Source of the DNA: Pseudomonas monteilii NBRC 103158 = DSM 14164
Lineage (GTDB): Bacteria > Pseudomonadota > Gammaproteobacteria > Pseudomonadales > Pseudomonadaceae
Assembly: GCF_000730605.1 (NCBI RefSeq)
Contig: NZ_BBIS01000017.1
Location: forward strand, 1-64,000
Length of the DNA stretch: 64,000 nt
Reading direction: 5' to 3'
Positions 1 through 9,122 of the stretch are shown in pieces (positions within the stretch are counted from its first letter, which is position 1; the number at the start of each line of letters is the position of its first letter). Below the pieces are notes generated by a model. The model had not been told where the DNA came from. It did no database searches and was given only the letters and a program-made list of their open reading frames with translations. The translations under genes were made by a program, and so were the position numbers.

Positions 1-4
1 GTAA

Positions 5-19
5 CGCCTGTGACAGGCG
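5..19. other. Short hairpin at the window edge
   Basis: CGCCTG and CAGGCG are separated by TGA, giving a 6-bp stem. It could be the terminator stem of a gene lying to the left, but no T-run follows and the neighbouring gene is not visible. The rest of bases 1-177 holds only the repeat at 115-160. Confidence 0.3.
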
Positions 20-114
20 CGCGCGACCGCCTTGTTTGAACGATACGATATCGAGCCATGCGCCAAGCGTTCGCGCACAAATCCCACAGCTATAATTGGC
101 CCGAAACAAACGTA

Positions 115-160
115 GGAGCGAGCGCAGCTCGCGATGCACCGCGTGGGCGGCGCTCGATCT
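115..160. repeat. Dispersed GC-rich palindromic repeat, copy 1
   Basis: This copy contains a small hairpin (GCGAGC-GCA-GCTCGC, 118-132) followed by a GGGCGGCGCTCGAT block. The same blocks occur at 45076-45119, and shorter versions occur near 2835 and 18453. The right flank (CGCGCCACC, then GCCGGACGC) is also shared with the 45-kb copy. The element lies just beyond the end of the GH17 gene and looks like a REP/BIME-type intergenic element. Confidence 0.7.
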
Positions 161-177
161 GCGCGCCACCTCAACAA

Positions 178-1743
178 TCAAGCCGGACGCAGCCGCAAGC
201 TGCGCCACAAAGCCGCGGTCATTAGCACGCTCACCACCGCCCAACCCCAAGCCTGCTGGTTTTCCCAGCCTTCCACAAACAACTGTGGCGCCACGCCGGC
301 CCCGACAATGAACGCCAGCAACGCCACCTCGGCACGCCGTGCCCGTACCGGCCACAGCACATAGACCAGCGCTGGCAACGCCAGCGCCGCACTGGGGAAG
401 CTGCGGTAGCGCGGGTCGAACACCATCGCCAGCATGCTCACCGCTGCGGCGAAGCCCGCCGCCAGCAACAGCCAGCCTGCCCGTGCCTGTAGCCAGGCGA
501 ACAACCGCTCGCGCCAGCCGGCCCGCTGGGCCAAGGCCAACAGCGCGTGGGCCAGCACCAGCAGGTTCAGCCCGGCCAGCGCCACCGCCCATACCCACTC
601 CCAGGCAAAGCGCGCATGGGTGCGCATCAGCTCACCCCACAATCCCAGGCATCCGGCGCCAAACGCCGCCAGCAATGGCAGCAGCAAGGCTGCCTGAACC
701 GTTGCGGGGCGCCCGGCAAGTAACAGCATGGCCAGCATCAACAATGCACTGGCCAGCAACCACTGCGGCCAGTAATGCAGGTTGCTCACCGGCCCCTCCA
801 GCACGCCCTTGTCCTGCCGGTCTGCATCGTAAAGCCCCCAGTAACCGCCGACGGCCCCCTCGTTGGCGCGCTTCCAGGGTTGGTCGAATGCTTCGATCAG
901 GTTGTAGCGCCAGCCGTTGCTCTCAGCCATGGCCACAAAGCCGCGAATGAAACGCGCCTCGTTGACCCGGCTGGGCACTGCGGTCTCCCGCTGGCGCCCT
1001 TCGCTGGGCCAGCCGGTTTCGCCAATCAGGATGTCTTTGGGGGCGAAGCGCGTGCCGAACACCCTGCGCACATCGGCCACATGGGCCAAGGCTTCGTCGA
1101 TACCGCGAGGGTCGTCTTCCCAGTAGGGCAAGAGGTGGATAGTCAAGAAGTCCACCTGCGGCGCTACCTGCGGGTGCTGCAGCCAGAATTCCCATACATC
1201 CGCGTAGGTCACCGGCACCTTCACCTGGCTCTTCACACGGGCGATCAGCGTGGCCAGGTGTGCGCCGGTCACCTCTTTGCGCAGCAAGGTTTCGTTGCCG
1301 ACGATCACCGCGCTGACCACATCCGGGTTGGCGTTGGCGGTGGCAATCAGCAGGTCGATTTCCCTGTCGGTATCGGCCGGGTGGGCGTTAACCCAGGCAC
1401 CCAGCATCACTTTCAGGCCATGCTTGCGCGCCAGCGCGGGGATTGCCTCAAGACCGGTCATGGAATAGGTACGGATGCACTGGAATCGCTCAGCCAGCAA
1501 CGCAAGGTCGGCGTCCATCCGCGCCGGGCGCAGGCGAAACGGCTGGTCATAGGGCGACTGGTCCTTGTCGAACGGCGTGTAGGACGCGCACTGCAACTTG
1601 TGCGTCGGGCTGGCCGCATCCGGCAGGTGCGCCGGCTTGCCAAGCCCGTACCAGAGCCCTGCAAGCCCCAGCAGGGCCAACAGGCAGGCAAGCAGGTACA
1701 ACGGCAACAGCAGGCGGGCAGAGCTGGGCATCGGGCGGTCCAT
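178..1743 (-). CDS. Glycoside hydrolase family 17 membrane protein (beta-glucan synthesis or modification)
   Basis: A membrane-anchored GH17 enzyme, of the type annotated in pseudomonads as beta-(1-6)-glucan synthase or beta-glucan transferase. One N-terminal membrane segment (about residues 10-32) is followed by a GH17 barrel with two motifs: VGNE, whose Glu151 is the likely acid/base, and GETGWPS, whose Glu242 is the likely nucleophile. The C-terminal half (about 325-515) is a series of roughly seven hydrophobic segments. The reading frame extends upstream to a TTG at 1755, but the ATG at 1743 is preferred. The enzyme probably acts on periplasmic or cell-surface beta-glucans. The substrate is inferred from the family and is not shown by the sequence. 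It is transcribed divergently from the betaine-binding protein gene. Confidence 0.85.
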   Translation of the reverse strand: MDRPMPSSARLLLPLYLLACLLALLGLAGLWYGLGKPAHLPDAASPTHKLQCASYTPFDKDQSPYDQPFRLRPARMDADLALLAERFQCIRTYSMTGLEAIPALARKHGLKVMLGAWVNAHPADTDREIDLLIATANANPDVVSAVIVGNETLLRKEVTGAHLATLIARVKSQVKVPVTYADVWEFWLQHPQVAPQVDFLTIHLLPYWEDDPRGIDEALAHVADVRRVFGTRFAPKDILIGETGWPSEGRQRETAVPSRVNEARFIRGFVAMAESNGWRYNLIEAFDQPWKRANEGAVGGYWGLYDADRQDKGVLEGPVSNLHYWPQWLLASALLMLAMLLLAGRPATVQAALLLPLLAAFGAGCLGLWGELMRTHARFAWEWVWAVALAGLNLLVLAHALLALAQRAGWRERLFAWLQARAGWLLLAAGFAAAVSMLAMVFDPRYRSFPSAALALPALVYVLWPVRARRAEVALLAFIVGAGVAPQLFVEGWENQQAWGWAVVSVLMTAALWRSLRLRPA

Positions 1744-1940
1744 CGTCAGGGGCAAAAGGGTAGATAGTAGCCCGGCGCCAAAGCTTTGGCATGCAAGGAT
1801 CGCGCAGGCCGGCGTAAGCCGATGGCGCTAATGGCACAGTGCTGTCGCATATGAGGCGGCTACAGGTCGCAGCTGGATCAGGTCGCCCTGTGTTGCAGGC
1901 AGATGATGCAATCTCCTAGACCTGACGAGGGGATGCTTTG

Positions 1941-2801
1941 ATGGCTGCTATGAAAAGAATGCGACGTTTCCTGGGTGTGGGCACCGCCCTGGTAATGGCC
2001 ATGAGCGCTGCACAGGCAATGGCTAAAGAAGTAAGCATCGGTTACGTGGATGGGTGGGCCGACAGCGTGGCCACCACCAACGTGGCTGCAGAAGTGATCA
2101 AGCAGAAGCTCGGCTACGACGTGAAGTTGCAGGCCGTGGCCACGGGCATCATGTGGCAGGGTGTGGCAACCGGCAAGCTCGATGCCATGTTGTCGGCCTG
2201 GTTGCCCGTCACCCATGGCGAGTACTGGACCAAAAACAAGGACAACGTGGTCGACTACGGCCCCAACTTCAAGGATGCCAAGATCGGCCTGATCGTGCCC
2301 GAGTACGTCAAGGCGGTGAGCATTGCCGACCTCAAGACCGACAGCAGCTTCAAGCAGAAGATTGTCGGCATCGACGCCGGCTCCGGCGTAATGCTCAAGA
2401 CCGACCAGGCCATTAAGGACTACGACCTGACTGGCTACAAGCTGCAGGCAAGCTCCGGTGCGGCCATGACCGCAGAGCTGGGCCGTGCCTATGCCAAGCA
2501 GCAGTCGATTGCGGTCACTGGCTGGGTACCGCACTGGATGTTCGCCAAGTGGAAGCTGAAGTTCCTCGAAGACCCGAAAGGCGTGTATGGCGCGGCGGAA
2601 ACCGTGAACAGCATCGGCAGCAAGGAACTGGCGACCAAGGCGCCGGAAGTTGCGGAGTTCCTGAAGAAGTTCAACTGGCAGTCCAAAGACGAGATTGGCG
2701 AGGTGATGCTGGCGATTCAGGAAGGGGCCAAGCCTGAAGCAGCGGCCAAGGATTGGGTGGCCAAGCACCCTGATCGCGTGAAGGAGTGGACTGGCAAGTA
2801 A
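1941..2801 (+). CDS. betX: Periplasmic glycine betaine-binding protein (orphan ABC substrate-binding protein)
   Basis: A substrate-binding protein of the OpuAC family for quaternary ammonium compounds. It has a Sec signal peptide ending near AQAMA and a mature start KEVSIGYVDGW. No permease or ATPase gene is adjacent. In Pseudomonas, several such orphan proteins feed the CbcWV transporter, and the BetX gene of P. aeruginosa lies next to the same DUF485-symporter pair, so the name rests on synteny. The ATG at 1941 has a GAGGGG ribosome binding site 8 bases upstream; the TTG one codon earlier is less likely. A very strong hairpin follows at 2819-2880 and separates it from yjcH-actP. Confidence 0.88.
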   Translation: MAAMKRMRRFLGVGTALVMAMSAAQAMAKEVSIGYVDGWADSVATTNVAAEVIKQKLGYDVKLQAVATGIMWQGVATGKLDAMLSAWLPVTHGEYWTKNKDNVVDYGPNFKDAKIGLIVPEYVKAVSIADLKTDSSFKQKIVGIDAGSGVMLKTDQAIKDYDLTGYKLQASSGAAMTAELGRAYAKQQSIAVTGWVPHWMFAKWKLKFLEDPKGVYGAAETVNSIGSKELATKAPEVAEFLKKFNWQSKDEIGEVMLAIQEGAKPEAAAKDWVAKHPDRVKEWTGK

Positions 2802-2818
2802 ATGCGCTTGGCGTTGTA

Positions 2819-2880
2819 CTTTCAGCGCCTGTGAGATCGAGCGCCGCGCGGGCGGCGCTCGATCTTGCAGGCGCTGAAAG
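2819..2880. terminator. Long perfect hairpin (repeat copy 2), probable terminator of betX
   Basis: Arms 2819-2847 and 2852-2880 pair over 29 positions (two G-U pairs) around a 4-base GCGG loop. The inner core GATCGAGCGCCGC / GCGGCGCTCGATC is the dispersed repeat also seen at 18453-18480. The outer arms CTTTCAGCGCCTG / CAGGCGCTGAAAG are private to this copy. It lies 17 bases after the betX stop and should block read-through into yjcH-actP. Confidence 0.75.
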
Positions 2881-3043
2881 AGCAACGGCAAGCACCTTTC
2901 AGCCCTCACCCATTCAGCTCTTTGTTTCAAATCCGGTAAAACACCGTTGCATCTAAGACTAAGGTCGTCTGGTTGCCGTCCAACAGCCGCATAAAGTAAG
3001 GGCGTGGGTTTCATCCCCTACCTGTGCTGCTAGGACAAAAACA

Positions 3044-3355
3044 ATGAACGACAGCATTTACCTCTCGATACAAAACAGCCCCCGTTTCAAGGAGCTGGTC
3101 ACCAAACGCGAACGGTTCGCCTGGATTCTCTCGGCGATCATGCTCGGCCTGTACTGCGCCTTCATCCTCCTGATTGCCTACGGTCCTCAAGTACTGGGCG
3201 CCAAGCTCAGCCCTGAGTCGTCGATTACCTGGGGCATTCCTCTGGGCGTCGGCCTGATCGTTTCGGCATTCGTCCTGACCGCCATCTACGTACGCCGCGC
3301 CAACGGCGAATTCGATGAGCTGAACAAGGCCATCCTGAAGGAGGCGCAACAATGA
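3044..3355 (+). CDS. yjcH: DUF485 inner-membrane protein (YjcH-like), partner of acetate permease
   Basis: A 103-residue protein with two membrane segments (about residues 27-50 and 64-86) of the DUF485 family. The gene overlaps the symporter gene by four bases (ATGA), which indicates translational coupling. In enterobacteria and pseudomonads this pair is co-transcribed with acetate permease. The molecular role of the small protein is not well defined; it is thought to assist the transporter. The 240-base region upstream must hold the operon promoter, but no clear sigma-70 or sigma-54 motif was found there. Confidence 0.88.
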   Translation: MNDSIYLSIQNSPRFKELVTKRERFAWILSAIMLGLYCAFILLIAYGPQVLGAKLSPESSITWGIPLGVGLIVSAFVLTAIYVRRANGEFDELNKAILKEAQQ

Positions 3356-5016
3356 TTCGCCACGCCAAAACCCTGGCCGTACTGGCCTGCGGAGCCTTCG
3401 CACCCGCCGTGTGGGCTGCCGATGCCCTGACCGGCGAGGTGCAGAAACAACCGCTGAACGTTTCCGCCATCGCCATGTTCGTGGCCTTCGTCGCCTTCAC
3501 CCTCGGCATCACCTACTGGGCCTCTAAGCGCAACAAGTCAGCGTCGGACTACTACGCTGCCGGCGGCAAGATCACTGGCTTCCAGAACGGCCTGGCAATT
3601 GCCGGCGACTACATGTCGGCCGCCTCGTTCCTGGGTATTTCCGCGCTGGTGTTCACCTCTGGCTACGATGGCCTGATCTACTCCATCGGCTTCCTGGTCG
3701 GCTGGCCGATCATCCTCTTCCTGATTGCCGAACGCCTGCGCAACCTGGGCAAGTACACCTTCGCCGACGTGGCCTCGTACCGCCTCGGGCAGAAGGAAAT
3801 CCGCACCCTGTCGGCGTCCGGTTCGCTGGTGGTGGTGGCGTTCTACCTGATCGCCCAGATGGTCGGTGCCGGCAAGCTGATCGAGCTGCTGTTCGGTCTG
3901 GACTACCATGTGGCGGTGATCCTGGTGGGTATCCTGATGTGCCTGTACGTGCTGTTCGGCGGCATGCTGGCCACCACCTGGGTACAGATCATCAAGGCCG
4001 TGTTGCTGCTGTCCGGTGCCAGCTTCATGGCGCTGATGGTAATGAAGCACGTGGGCTTCGACTTCAACACCCTGTTCTCCGAAGCCATTAAGGTACACGC
4101 CAAGGGCGAAGCGATCATGAGCCCGGGTGGCCTGGTCAAAGACCCGATCTCGGCGTTCTCGCTGGGCCTGGCGCTGATGTTCGGTACCGCAGGCCTGCCG
4201 CACATCCTGATGCGCTTCTTCACCGTCAGTGACGCCAAGGAAGCGCGCAAGAGCGTGCTGTACGCCACTGGCTTCATCGGCTACTTCTACATCCTCACCT
4301 TCATCATCGGCTTTGGCGCCATCCTGCTGGTCAGCACCAACCCGGACTTCAAGGACGCCGCTGGCGCCCTGCTGGGTGGTAACAACATGGCGGCGGTGCA
4401 CCTGGCCAATGCCGTGGGTGGCAGCGTGTTCCTGGGCTTCATTTCGGCGGTCGCCTTCGCCACCATCCTTGCGGTGGTTGCCGGCCTGACCCTGGCCGGT
4501 GCCTCGGCGGTGTCCCACGACCTGTACGCCAGCGTATGGCGCAAGGGCAAGGCCAACGACAAGGACGAGATCCGCGTATCGAAGATCACCACCGTCGCCC
4601 TGGGCGTGCTGGCGATCGGCCTGGGTATCCTGTTCGAGAAGCAGAACATCGCCTTCATGGTGGGCCTGGCGTTCTCCATCGCGGCCAGCTGCAACTTCCC
4701 GGTGCTGCTGCTTTCGATGTACTGGAAAAAGCTGACCACCCGCGGCGCGATGATTGGTGGCTGGCTGGGCCTGGTAAGTGCGGTGACGCTGATGATCCTC
4801 GGCCCGACCATCTGGGTGCAGATCCTCGGCCACGAGAAAGCCATCTACCCGTACGAGTACCCGGCGCTGTTCTCGATGGCCATTGCCTTCGTCAGTATCT
4901 GGTTCTTCTCGGTTACTGACAAGTCCAAGGCTGCTGACGATGAGCGTGCGCTGTTCTACCCGCAGTTCGTGCGTTCGCAAACGGGCCTGGGTGCCAGTGG
5001 GGCGGTGTCTCACTAA
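3352..5016 (+). CDS. actP: Cation:acetate symporter ActP
   Basis: A 554-residue sodium:solute symporter (SSS family) for acetate and other short carboxylates. A cleavable signal sequence ends near the AVWAAD region. About 13 hydrophobic segments follow, including the conserved early block [20 protein letters not shown] (about residues 63-82). The AAGGAG ribosome binding site lies inside the end of yjcH, and the ATGA overlap couples translation. The gene is followed by a strong terminator. Acetate scavenging through this operon is usually catabolite- and two-component-regulated in Pseudomonas; no operator could be assigned here. Confidence 0.93.
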   Translation: MIRHAKTLAVLACGAFAPAVWAADALTGEVQKQPLNVSAIAMFVAFVAFTLGITYWASKRNKSASDYYAAGGKITGFQNGLAIAGDYMSAASFLGISALVFTSGYDGLIYSIGFLVGWPIILFLIAERLRNLGKYTFADVASYRLGQKEIRTLSASGSLVVVAFYLIAQMVGAGKLIELLFGLDYHVAVILVGILMCLYVLFGGMLATTWVQIIKAVLLLSGASFMALMVMKHVGFDFNTLFSEAIKVHAKGEAIMSPGGLVKDPISAFSLGLALMFGTAGLPHILMRFFTVSDAKEARKSVLYATGFIGYFYILTFIIGFGAILLVSTNPDFKDAAGALLGGNNMAAVHLANAVGGSVFLGFISAVAFATILAVVAGLTLAGASAVSHDLYASVWRKGKANDKDEIRVSKITTVALGVLAIGLGILFEKQNIAFMVGLAFSIAASCNFPVLLLSMYWKKLTTRGAMIGGWLGLVSAVTLMILGPTIWVQILGHEKAIYPYEYPALFSMAIAFVSIWFFSVTDKSKAADDERALFYPQFVRSQTGLGASGAVSH

Positions 5017-5033
5017 TGCTTGAACGCTGATAC

Positions 5034-5066
5034 ACAACGCCCCGCCAGTCGGGGCGTTGTCGTTTC
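5034..5066 (+). terminator. Rho-independent terminator of actP
   Basis: ACAACGCCCC and GGGGCGTTGT form a 10-bp perfect stem around a 7-base loop, followed by a short T-rich run (CGTTTCT). It starts 18 bases after the actP stop and isolates the pilus operon. Confidence 0.85.
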
Positions 5067-5091
5067 TGGCTGATCGTCTTTCAAGCCGTTG

Positions 5092-5116
5092 GGAAATTTC
5101 CGAGGCCCGTTCGGAA
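5092..5116. promoter_or_regulatory. Overlapping dyads upstream of the pilin gene (candidate operator)
   Basis: A perfect 10-bp palindrome GGAAATTTCC (5092-5101) overlaps a second dyad TTCCGA-N7-TCGGAA (5098-5116). They lie about 100 bases upstream of the pilin start, where an activator site would be expected. GGAAATTTCC also occurs at 45885-45894. No promoter hexamers could be assigned with confidence. Confidence 0.4.
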
Positions 5117-5163
5117 CTGTCCTAGTTAGCGGCGAGCTGCAAAGTTGAACAATCTCCTTGCTC

Positions 5164-5179
5164 ACCGGAAAGGTCCGGT
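5164..5179. promoter_or_regulatory. Small hairpin in the pilin mRNA leader
   Basis: ACCGGA and TCCGGT form a perfect 6-bp stem around AAGG, 15 bases before the AAGGAG ribosome binding site of the pilin gene. It could position or shield the translation start. Function is inferred only from location. Confidence 0.35.
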
Positions 5180-5210
5180 AGGCATTACTTTGCCAAGGAG
5201 ATAACCCCCC

Positions 5211-5690
5211 GTGAAACGTTCGCTGCTTGCCCTGCCCCTGACCCTGCTGTTTGCCGGTGCTGCCTTTGCCGTTGACCCTATCGAGAAGCAAGTGCAAATC
5301 GTCGCGCAGGTGCCGACCGATGCCTTCTTCGTCGAGCCAGTCGGCGGCAACTGGATGAACGATCCGCAAGAAATGGCCTGGAACTCCTATCAGCAAAAAC
5401 TCGACCCGATCCGTAAGGAACTGCAGGTCAAGAGCACCGTCGGCCCGATCACTGCCTACCTGGTATCGCCGGCAGTGATCGCCAGCGGTACCCACAACAT
5501 CGGCCTGGACGTGACAGTGGGCGATACCGTCCTGAAGACAACGCCAGCTGAGGTCGTCAGCGCTGCGCAAGCGGCCTCGGGCGCCACCGTCGGTTTCAAC
5601 GTCGCGGCCCAGGCGGCCCCCTCGACCGGGTATGAGCCAGGCAACTACCAGGGCTTGGTGAGCATGATCTTCGAAACCGCTGCGCCTTGA
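5211..5690 (+). CDS. CS1-type fimbrial major pilin subunit
   Basis: A 159-residue secreted protein with a signal peptide (KRSLLALPLTLLFAGAAFA, cleavage before VDPIEK). The mature part resembles the Fimbrial_CS1 family: beta-rich, no cysteines, and an N-terminal strand (VDPIEKQVQIVAQV) of the type used for donor-strand exchange. It starts with GTG, with AAGGAG 10 bases upstream. The assignment is supported by the usher, chaperone and tip-adhesin genes that follow. It is the first gene of the operon and the expected bulk subunit. A pair of hairpins after it may reduce expression of the downstream assembly genes relative to pilin. Confidence 0.85.
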   Translation: MKRSLLALPLTLLFAGAAFAVDPIEKQVQIVAQVPTDAFFVEPVGGNWMNDPQEMAWNSYQQKLDPIRKELQVKSTVGPITAYLVSPAVIASGTHNIGLDVTVGDTVLKTTPAEVVSAAQAASGATVGFNVAAQAAPSTGYEPGNYQGLVSMIFETAAP

Positions 5691-5727
5691 TTCCGCCCCC
5701 AGCGTTCATCACCGTTTCCTGCACCGG

Positions 5728-5765
5728 CCTTCGCTTCTAGCGAGGGGCGGGCAGGTCTTGCCTGC
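5728..5765 (+). promoter_or_regulatory. Double hairpin between pilin and usher genes
   Basis: CCTTCGCT-TCT-AGCGAGGG (5728-5746, one G-U pair) is followed by GCAGG-TCTTG-CCTGC (5751-5765). The second hairpin occupies the place where the usher ribosome binding site should be, and no good Shine-Dalgarno sequence is visible before the ATG at 5771. The element resembles a degenerate REP unit. It may attenuate transcription or stabilise the pilin mRNA, so that pilin exceeds usher. Confidence 0.45.
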
Positions 5766-5770
5766 AAGCG

Positions 5771-8275
5771 ATGCCCATGACCGATCACTCTTTCATCGCT
5801 GCCACACGCTGCCGGCTGACGCTGGCTGCCATCCTTGCTCTATGGTCCGTAACAGGCCCAGCAGTGAGTGCTACCTTGGGTGCGGCCGAAGGATTGCCGA
5901 AGGAATTCGAGGCGCATTTCTTCGACGTGCCATTGGCCGTTCGGGTCGACTTGGATGGCCGCTACTTGGGCGACGCTATGGTAGTCCTCGACCGCGATCA
6001 GCGTGTGCAGCTACTTGAATTCACCGACACCCTCGAAAGCCGCGAGCCCGAAAGCCTGCGCCGCCGCTGGCGGGAGCGGCTGGCCAATCCTCGATACCTG
6101 GGGGATTGCCGGGGAGACTGCCCTGACGGCTTGCGTGCCGTGCATTACAGCCTGGTCAATTCGCAGTTGTCTTTGCTGACCGACCAGGCCGAAGTGTCCG
6201 GCACCGCTGAGCGCTATCACCGCCTGCCAGAGCAGGGCAGCCATGGCCTGCTGTTGCGCAACCAGCTCAACCTGCTCAATGACGGCCAGGCCACCAGTGG
6301 CCGCTATGCCTTGCAAGGGCAGGGCAGTGTCGGGCAATGGACCGCCTTGGCCGAAGGCCAACTCGACCGTGGCAGTGACAACCGCCAGGGCACCCGCTAC
6401 CGGGTCGACCAGCTGTATGGTGAGCGCCTGGTAGAGGACCATTTTTACCGCTTGGGGTATTTCACCCCTGGCGCTCAAGGGTTGACCCGCCAGCCCAGGC
6501 TGATGGGAGCCAGCCCCGACACCACCGTGGGGGTGATGTTCGGCAGCAGCGACAGCTTGCTGATTGACGGCGCCGCGCCCAGTGCCACGCCGATCTATGT
6601 CACCCCCAACCGCCCGGCAATCGCCGAAATCTATCGAAACGGCGTGCTGATCAACAGCCAGCCCGTGCAGCCCGGTTTGCAGACACTCGACACCAAGGTG
6701 CTGCCGGGCGGCATTTACGAAGTCGAGGTCCGCCTGGTTGAAGATGGCCAGGAAAGCTCGCGCAGCCAGGCGTTCATCTACAAGCCAGGCAACTGGCGCA
6801 GCACCGATGCCCCTTGGCGCTATAACCTGTACCTCGGCCAGCAGACCAGCCAGTTCAGCAACTGGCAGCATGACAAAGACGACACCCTGGCCGCCGGTGT
6901 GCTGGCCAATTACCTGCTGCACCCACGCGCAGTCGTTGGGTTGTCTGCCCAGCGTATCGACGATGCCATGCAGTACGGAACTTCGCTGGACTGGGACGTG
7001 CGCGACCGCTTCAAAGTGTATGGCAATCTGTTCCAGGCCCAAGGCCATGGCAACGGCTACGACCTGCAACTGATCCACGCCTATGCGAGTGGTTCGCTGG
7101 TCGCCAGCCATAGCCGCAGCTGGCTGGTCCGGCCCGAGTGGGACCGACGCGACGGTCAGCCCACACAGCCGTTTCAGACGCGCCAGACGCAATCGTCCTT
7201 GTCACTTAGCCACCGGCTGGACCCACGTAACACCGCCAGCGTGCGCCTGTCCCACAGCAGTGGCGGTGACGCCGGTACCGGTGTCGACCTGGGCTGGTCC
7301 TACTTCGGCCATCTGCTCGGCTCCGACGCCAACTGGCGCCTTTCACTGTTCGACCGCCCCGGCAACAGCGCCACCGGCGATGCCCGCAGCCGTGGCGTCA
7401 ACCTGAGTTTGAGCATGAGCCTGGGTGGCAGTGGGCGGCGTGTCTCGGCCAGTGTAGGCAGCCGCACATCACGCGATGGCGGCCGTGATCTCAACACGTC
7501 GCTTGGCTATCAGCAGGACGTCGAACTTGGGCCTCTGCGCAGCGTTGGCGCCACCCTCAGCGCCGATCGCTATGGCGCCGGGCTGGGGGGCGATACGCAG
7601 TTCGAGAGCCAAGTGCTGCATGGCGATGCCTATGTGCAGCGTTCCTCGTACAACGGTGACTTCAGCGGTGGCCTTAACCTGGAGAGCCTGGTGGCCATCG
7701 GTGCCGGCAAAGCTGCCGTCAGTGGCCAGTACCTGCCTCACCAGGCAGCACTGATCGTTGATGTAGACAGCGACATTGACGGCCTGAAGTTGCGTGCCGA
7801 CGATGCACTGGGCGCCAAATTGCACCCTGGGCGCAACATCATCCCGGTGACGCCTTACAAGGCCGGGCATGTGCAATTCGATCTCGACGATGGCGATACC
7901 ACGGCGGCGGTGATCCAGCCGTCGAGCATGGATTATCACCTTAACCGTGGGGGCATCGAATACCGCCAGCTGCGTGTGTTGCGCACGGTGACCGTACTGG
8001 GGCGTTTGCTCGATGCCCAAGGGCAGCCCCTGCGTGGCGCGCAGGTGGTCAACCACGCCAGCCGCAGTGTCAGCGAGGCCGATGGCTTTTTCGCCGTGGA
8101 AATGAGCCACACCACACCCACTCTGGATGTTCGCCTGCGCGGCCAGGCGCTGTGCCTGCTGCGCCTGGACCTGGCCACTTTGCCTCGTGAAGGCGACGTG
8201 CTGTTGGCCGGCGATCAGCGTTGCTTGCCTGAGTACGCGACGTCGGTGGGCATGGCGGGGGAGCCAGCCCAATGA
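5771..8275 (+). CDS. CS1/TcfC-family outer membrane pilus usher
   Basis: An 834-residue usher of the alternative chaperone-usher (CS1, CooC/TcfC-like) type, which secretes and assembles pilin through the outer membrane. A signal peptide ends near AVSATLG. The middle is a long beta-barrel-like region rich in aromatic and charged strands, with a plug-like segment (ATPIYVTPNRPAIAEIYRNG, about residues 273-292). The C-terminal region has the usher's small beta domains (RNIIPVTPYKAGHVQFDLDD, about 688-707). Start choices are ATG 5771 or ATG 5777; neither has a strong ribosome binding site, consistent with low-level synthesis. It has few cysteines, and the family usually has this length. Confidence 0.88.
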   Translation: MPMTDHSFIAATRCRLTLAAILALWSVTGPAVSATLGAAEGLPKEFEAHFFDVPLAVRVDLDGRYLGDAMVVLDRDQRVQLLEFTDTLESREPESLRRRWRERLANPRYLGDCRGDCPDGLRAVHYSLVNSQLSLLTDQAEVSGTAERYHRLPEQGSHGLLLRNQLNLLNDGQATSGRYALQGQGSVGQWTALAEGQLDRGSDNRQGTRYRVDQLYGERLVEDHFYRLGYFTPGAQGLTRQPRLMGASPDTTVGVMFGSSDSLLIDGAAPSATPIYVTPNRPAIAEIYRNGVLINSQPVQPGLQTLDTKVLPGGIYEVEVRLVEDGQESSRSQAFIYKPGNWRSTDAPWRYNLYLGQQTSQFSNWQHDKDDTLAAGVLANYLLHPRAVVGLSAQRIDDAMQYGTSLDWDVRDRFKVYGNLFQAQGHGNGYDLQLIHAYASGSLVASHSRSWLVRPEWDRRDGQPTQPFQTRQTQSSLSLSHRLDPRNTASVRLSHSSGGDAGTGVDLGWSYFGHLLGSDANWRLSLFDRPGNSATGDARSRGVNLSLSMSLGGSGRRVSASVGSRTSRDGGRDLNTSLGYQQDVELGPLRSVGATLSADRYGAGLGGDTQFESQVLHGDAYVQRSSYNGDFSGGLNLESLVAIGAGKAAVSGQYLPHQAALIVDVDSDIDGLKLRADDALGAKLHPGRNIIPVTPYKAGHVQFDLDDGDTTAAVIQPSSMDYHLNRGGIEYRQLRVLRTVTVLGRLLDAQGQPLRGAQVVNHASRSVSEADGFFAVEMSHTTPTLDVRLRGQALCLLRLDLATLPREGDVLLAGDQRCLPEYATSVGMAGEPAQ

Positions 8276-8387
8276 ATACCGGCAGCCGCTTTTCCGAAGG
8301 CGTTTTCAGAAACGTCCTACTGCTTTCGTCGTGGCCGCTAGCTGCGCTGAGCAATAACCTAACCCAATGGACCCAGGGAGCTTTGCA

Positions 8388-9122
8388 ATGAGAGTGCCCC
8401 AGATACTGGCCATCGCACTGTTGGCCATGCCGCTGGCTGCAGCGGCCGCCCCCGAGCTGAATATAGGTGGCTTGTACGACTACCTTGACGGCAACAAAAG
8501 TACCCTGCTCAAGAAGGTGCGCAATGGCGGCGACAGCACGGCGTTCGTCAAGGTCAGTGTCGTCGAGCTGGTGTATGACGAAGCTGGTGTAGCGCGGGAG
8601 ATCGACACCGAAGGCCTGCCGCTGGAGCAACGCGGCCTGGTCGCTAGCCCCGCCCGGCTGATCGTGCCGGCCAAGGGCATGCAGGCGGTGCGCCTGCTGT
8701 ATCGCGGCTCGCGGGCCGAGGAGCGCTATTTCCGCCTGCGCTTCATGCCCGTGTTGCCAGAGTTGGGTGACGGGTTTGCTGTGGACGAGCAGCAGGCACA
8801 ACAGTACCGCGACAGCCTCAGGGCGGGGGTGAATTTGCTGGCCGGTTTTGGTTCGCTGCTGTTCGTCAGGCCTGCGCAGGCGCACTACCACACGCCGGTC
8901 CGGCGGGAGGGCGGGTTGTTGACCGTGGCCAACGAGGGCAATGCCACCGTGGTGCTTGACCATTTCCGTCAGTGCCGCGCGCCGCAGGAGGCGTGCGAGC
9001 CGGCCACCAAGCATCACTTGCTGCCGGGCCGTAGCCGCCAGTTCGAGGGGGATGTCGCGCGTATCCACCAGTTCGAGCTGCACGAAGGTGACCAGCGCAC
9101 GGCCATGGTAATGGAGCGATGA
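8388..9122 (+). CDS. Periplasmic pilus chaperone (CS1-type, CooB-like)
   Basis: A 244-residue periplasmic protein with a signal peptide (MRVPQILAIALLAMPLAAAAA). It has the layout of an immunoglobulin-like fimbrial chaperone: an N-terminal domain with a strand ending PAKGMQAVRLLYRGS, and a shorter C-terminal domain with a cysteine pair (QCRAPQEAC). It should bind pilin subunits and hand them to the usher. The ATG at 8388 is preferred over 8367 because AGGGAG lies 8 bases before it and the signal peptide then begins normally. It overlaps the adhesin gene by four bases (ATGA). Confidence 0.83.
   Translation: MRVPQILAIALLAMPLAAAAAPELNIGGLYDYLDGNKSTLLKKVRNGGDSTAFVKVSVVELVYDEAGVAREIDTEGLPLEQRGLVASPARLIVPAKGMQAVRLLYRGSRAEERYFRLRFMPVLPELGDGFAVDEQQAQQYRDSLRAGVNLLAGFGSLLFVRPAQAHYHTPVRREGGLLTVANEGNATVVLDHFRQCRAPQEACEPATKHHLLPGRSRQFEGDVARIHQFELHEGDQRTAMVMER

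Noticed and set aside
91..96. TATAAT suggesting a promoter or small RNA near the left edge
   Set aside because: No -35 element at the right distance and no gene or terminator downstream before the convergent GH17 gene; most likely chance.
775..1767. A 330-codon frame antisense to the GH17 gene
   Set aside because: It has no recognisable domain and a biased His/Val/Gly composition; the GH17 catalytic motifs are on the minus strand.
3538..5037. A 499-codon open frame antisense to actP
   Set aside because: It is a GC-rich shadow frame with no domain and no ribosome binding site; actP is clear on the other strand.
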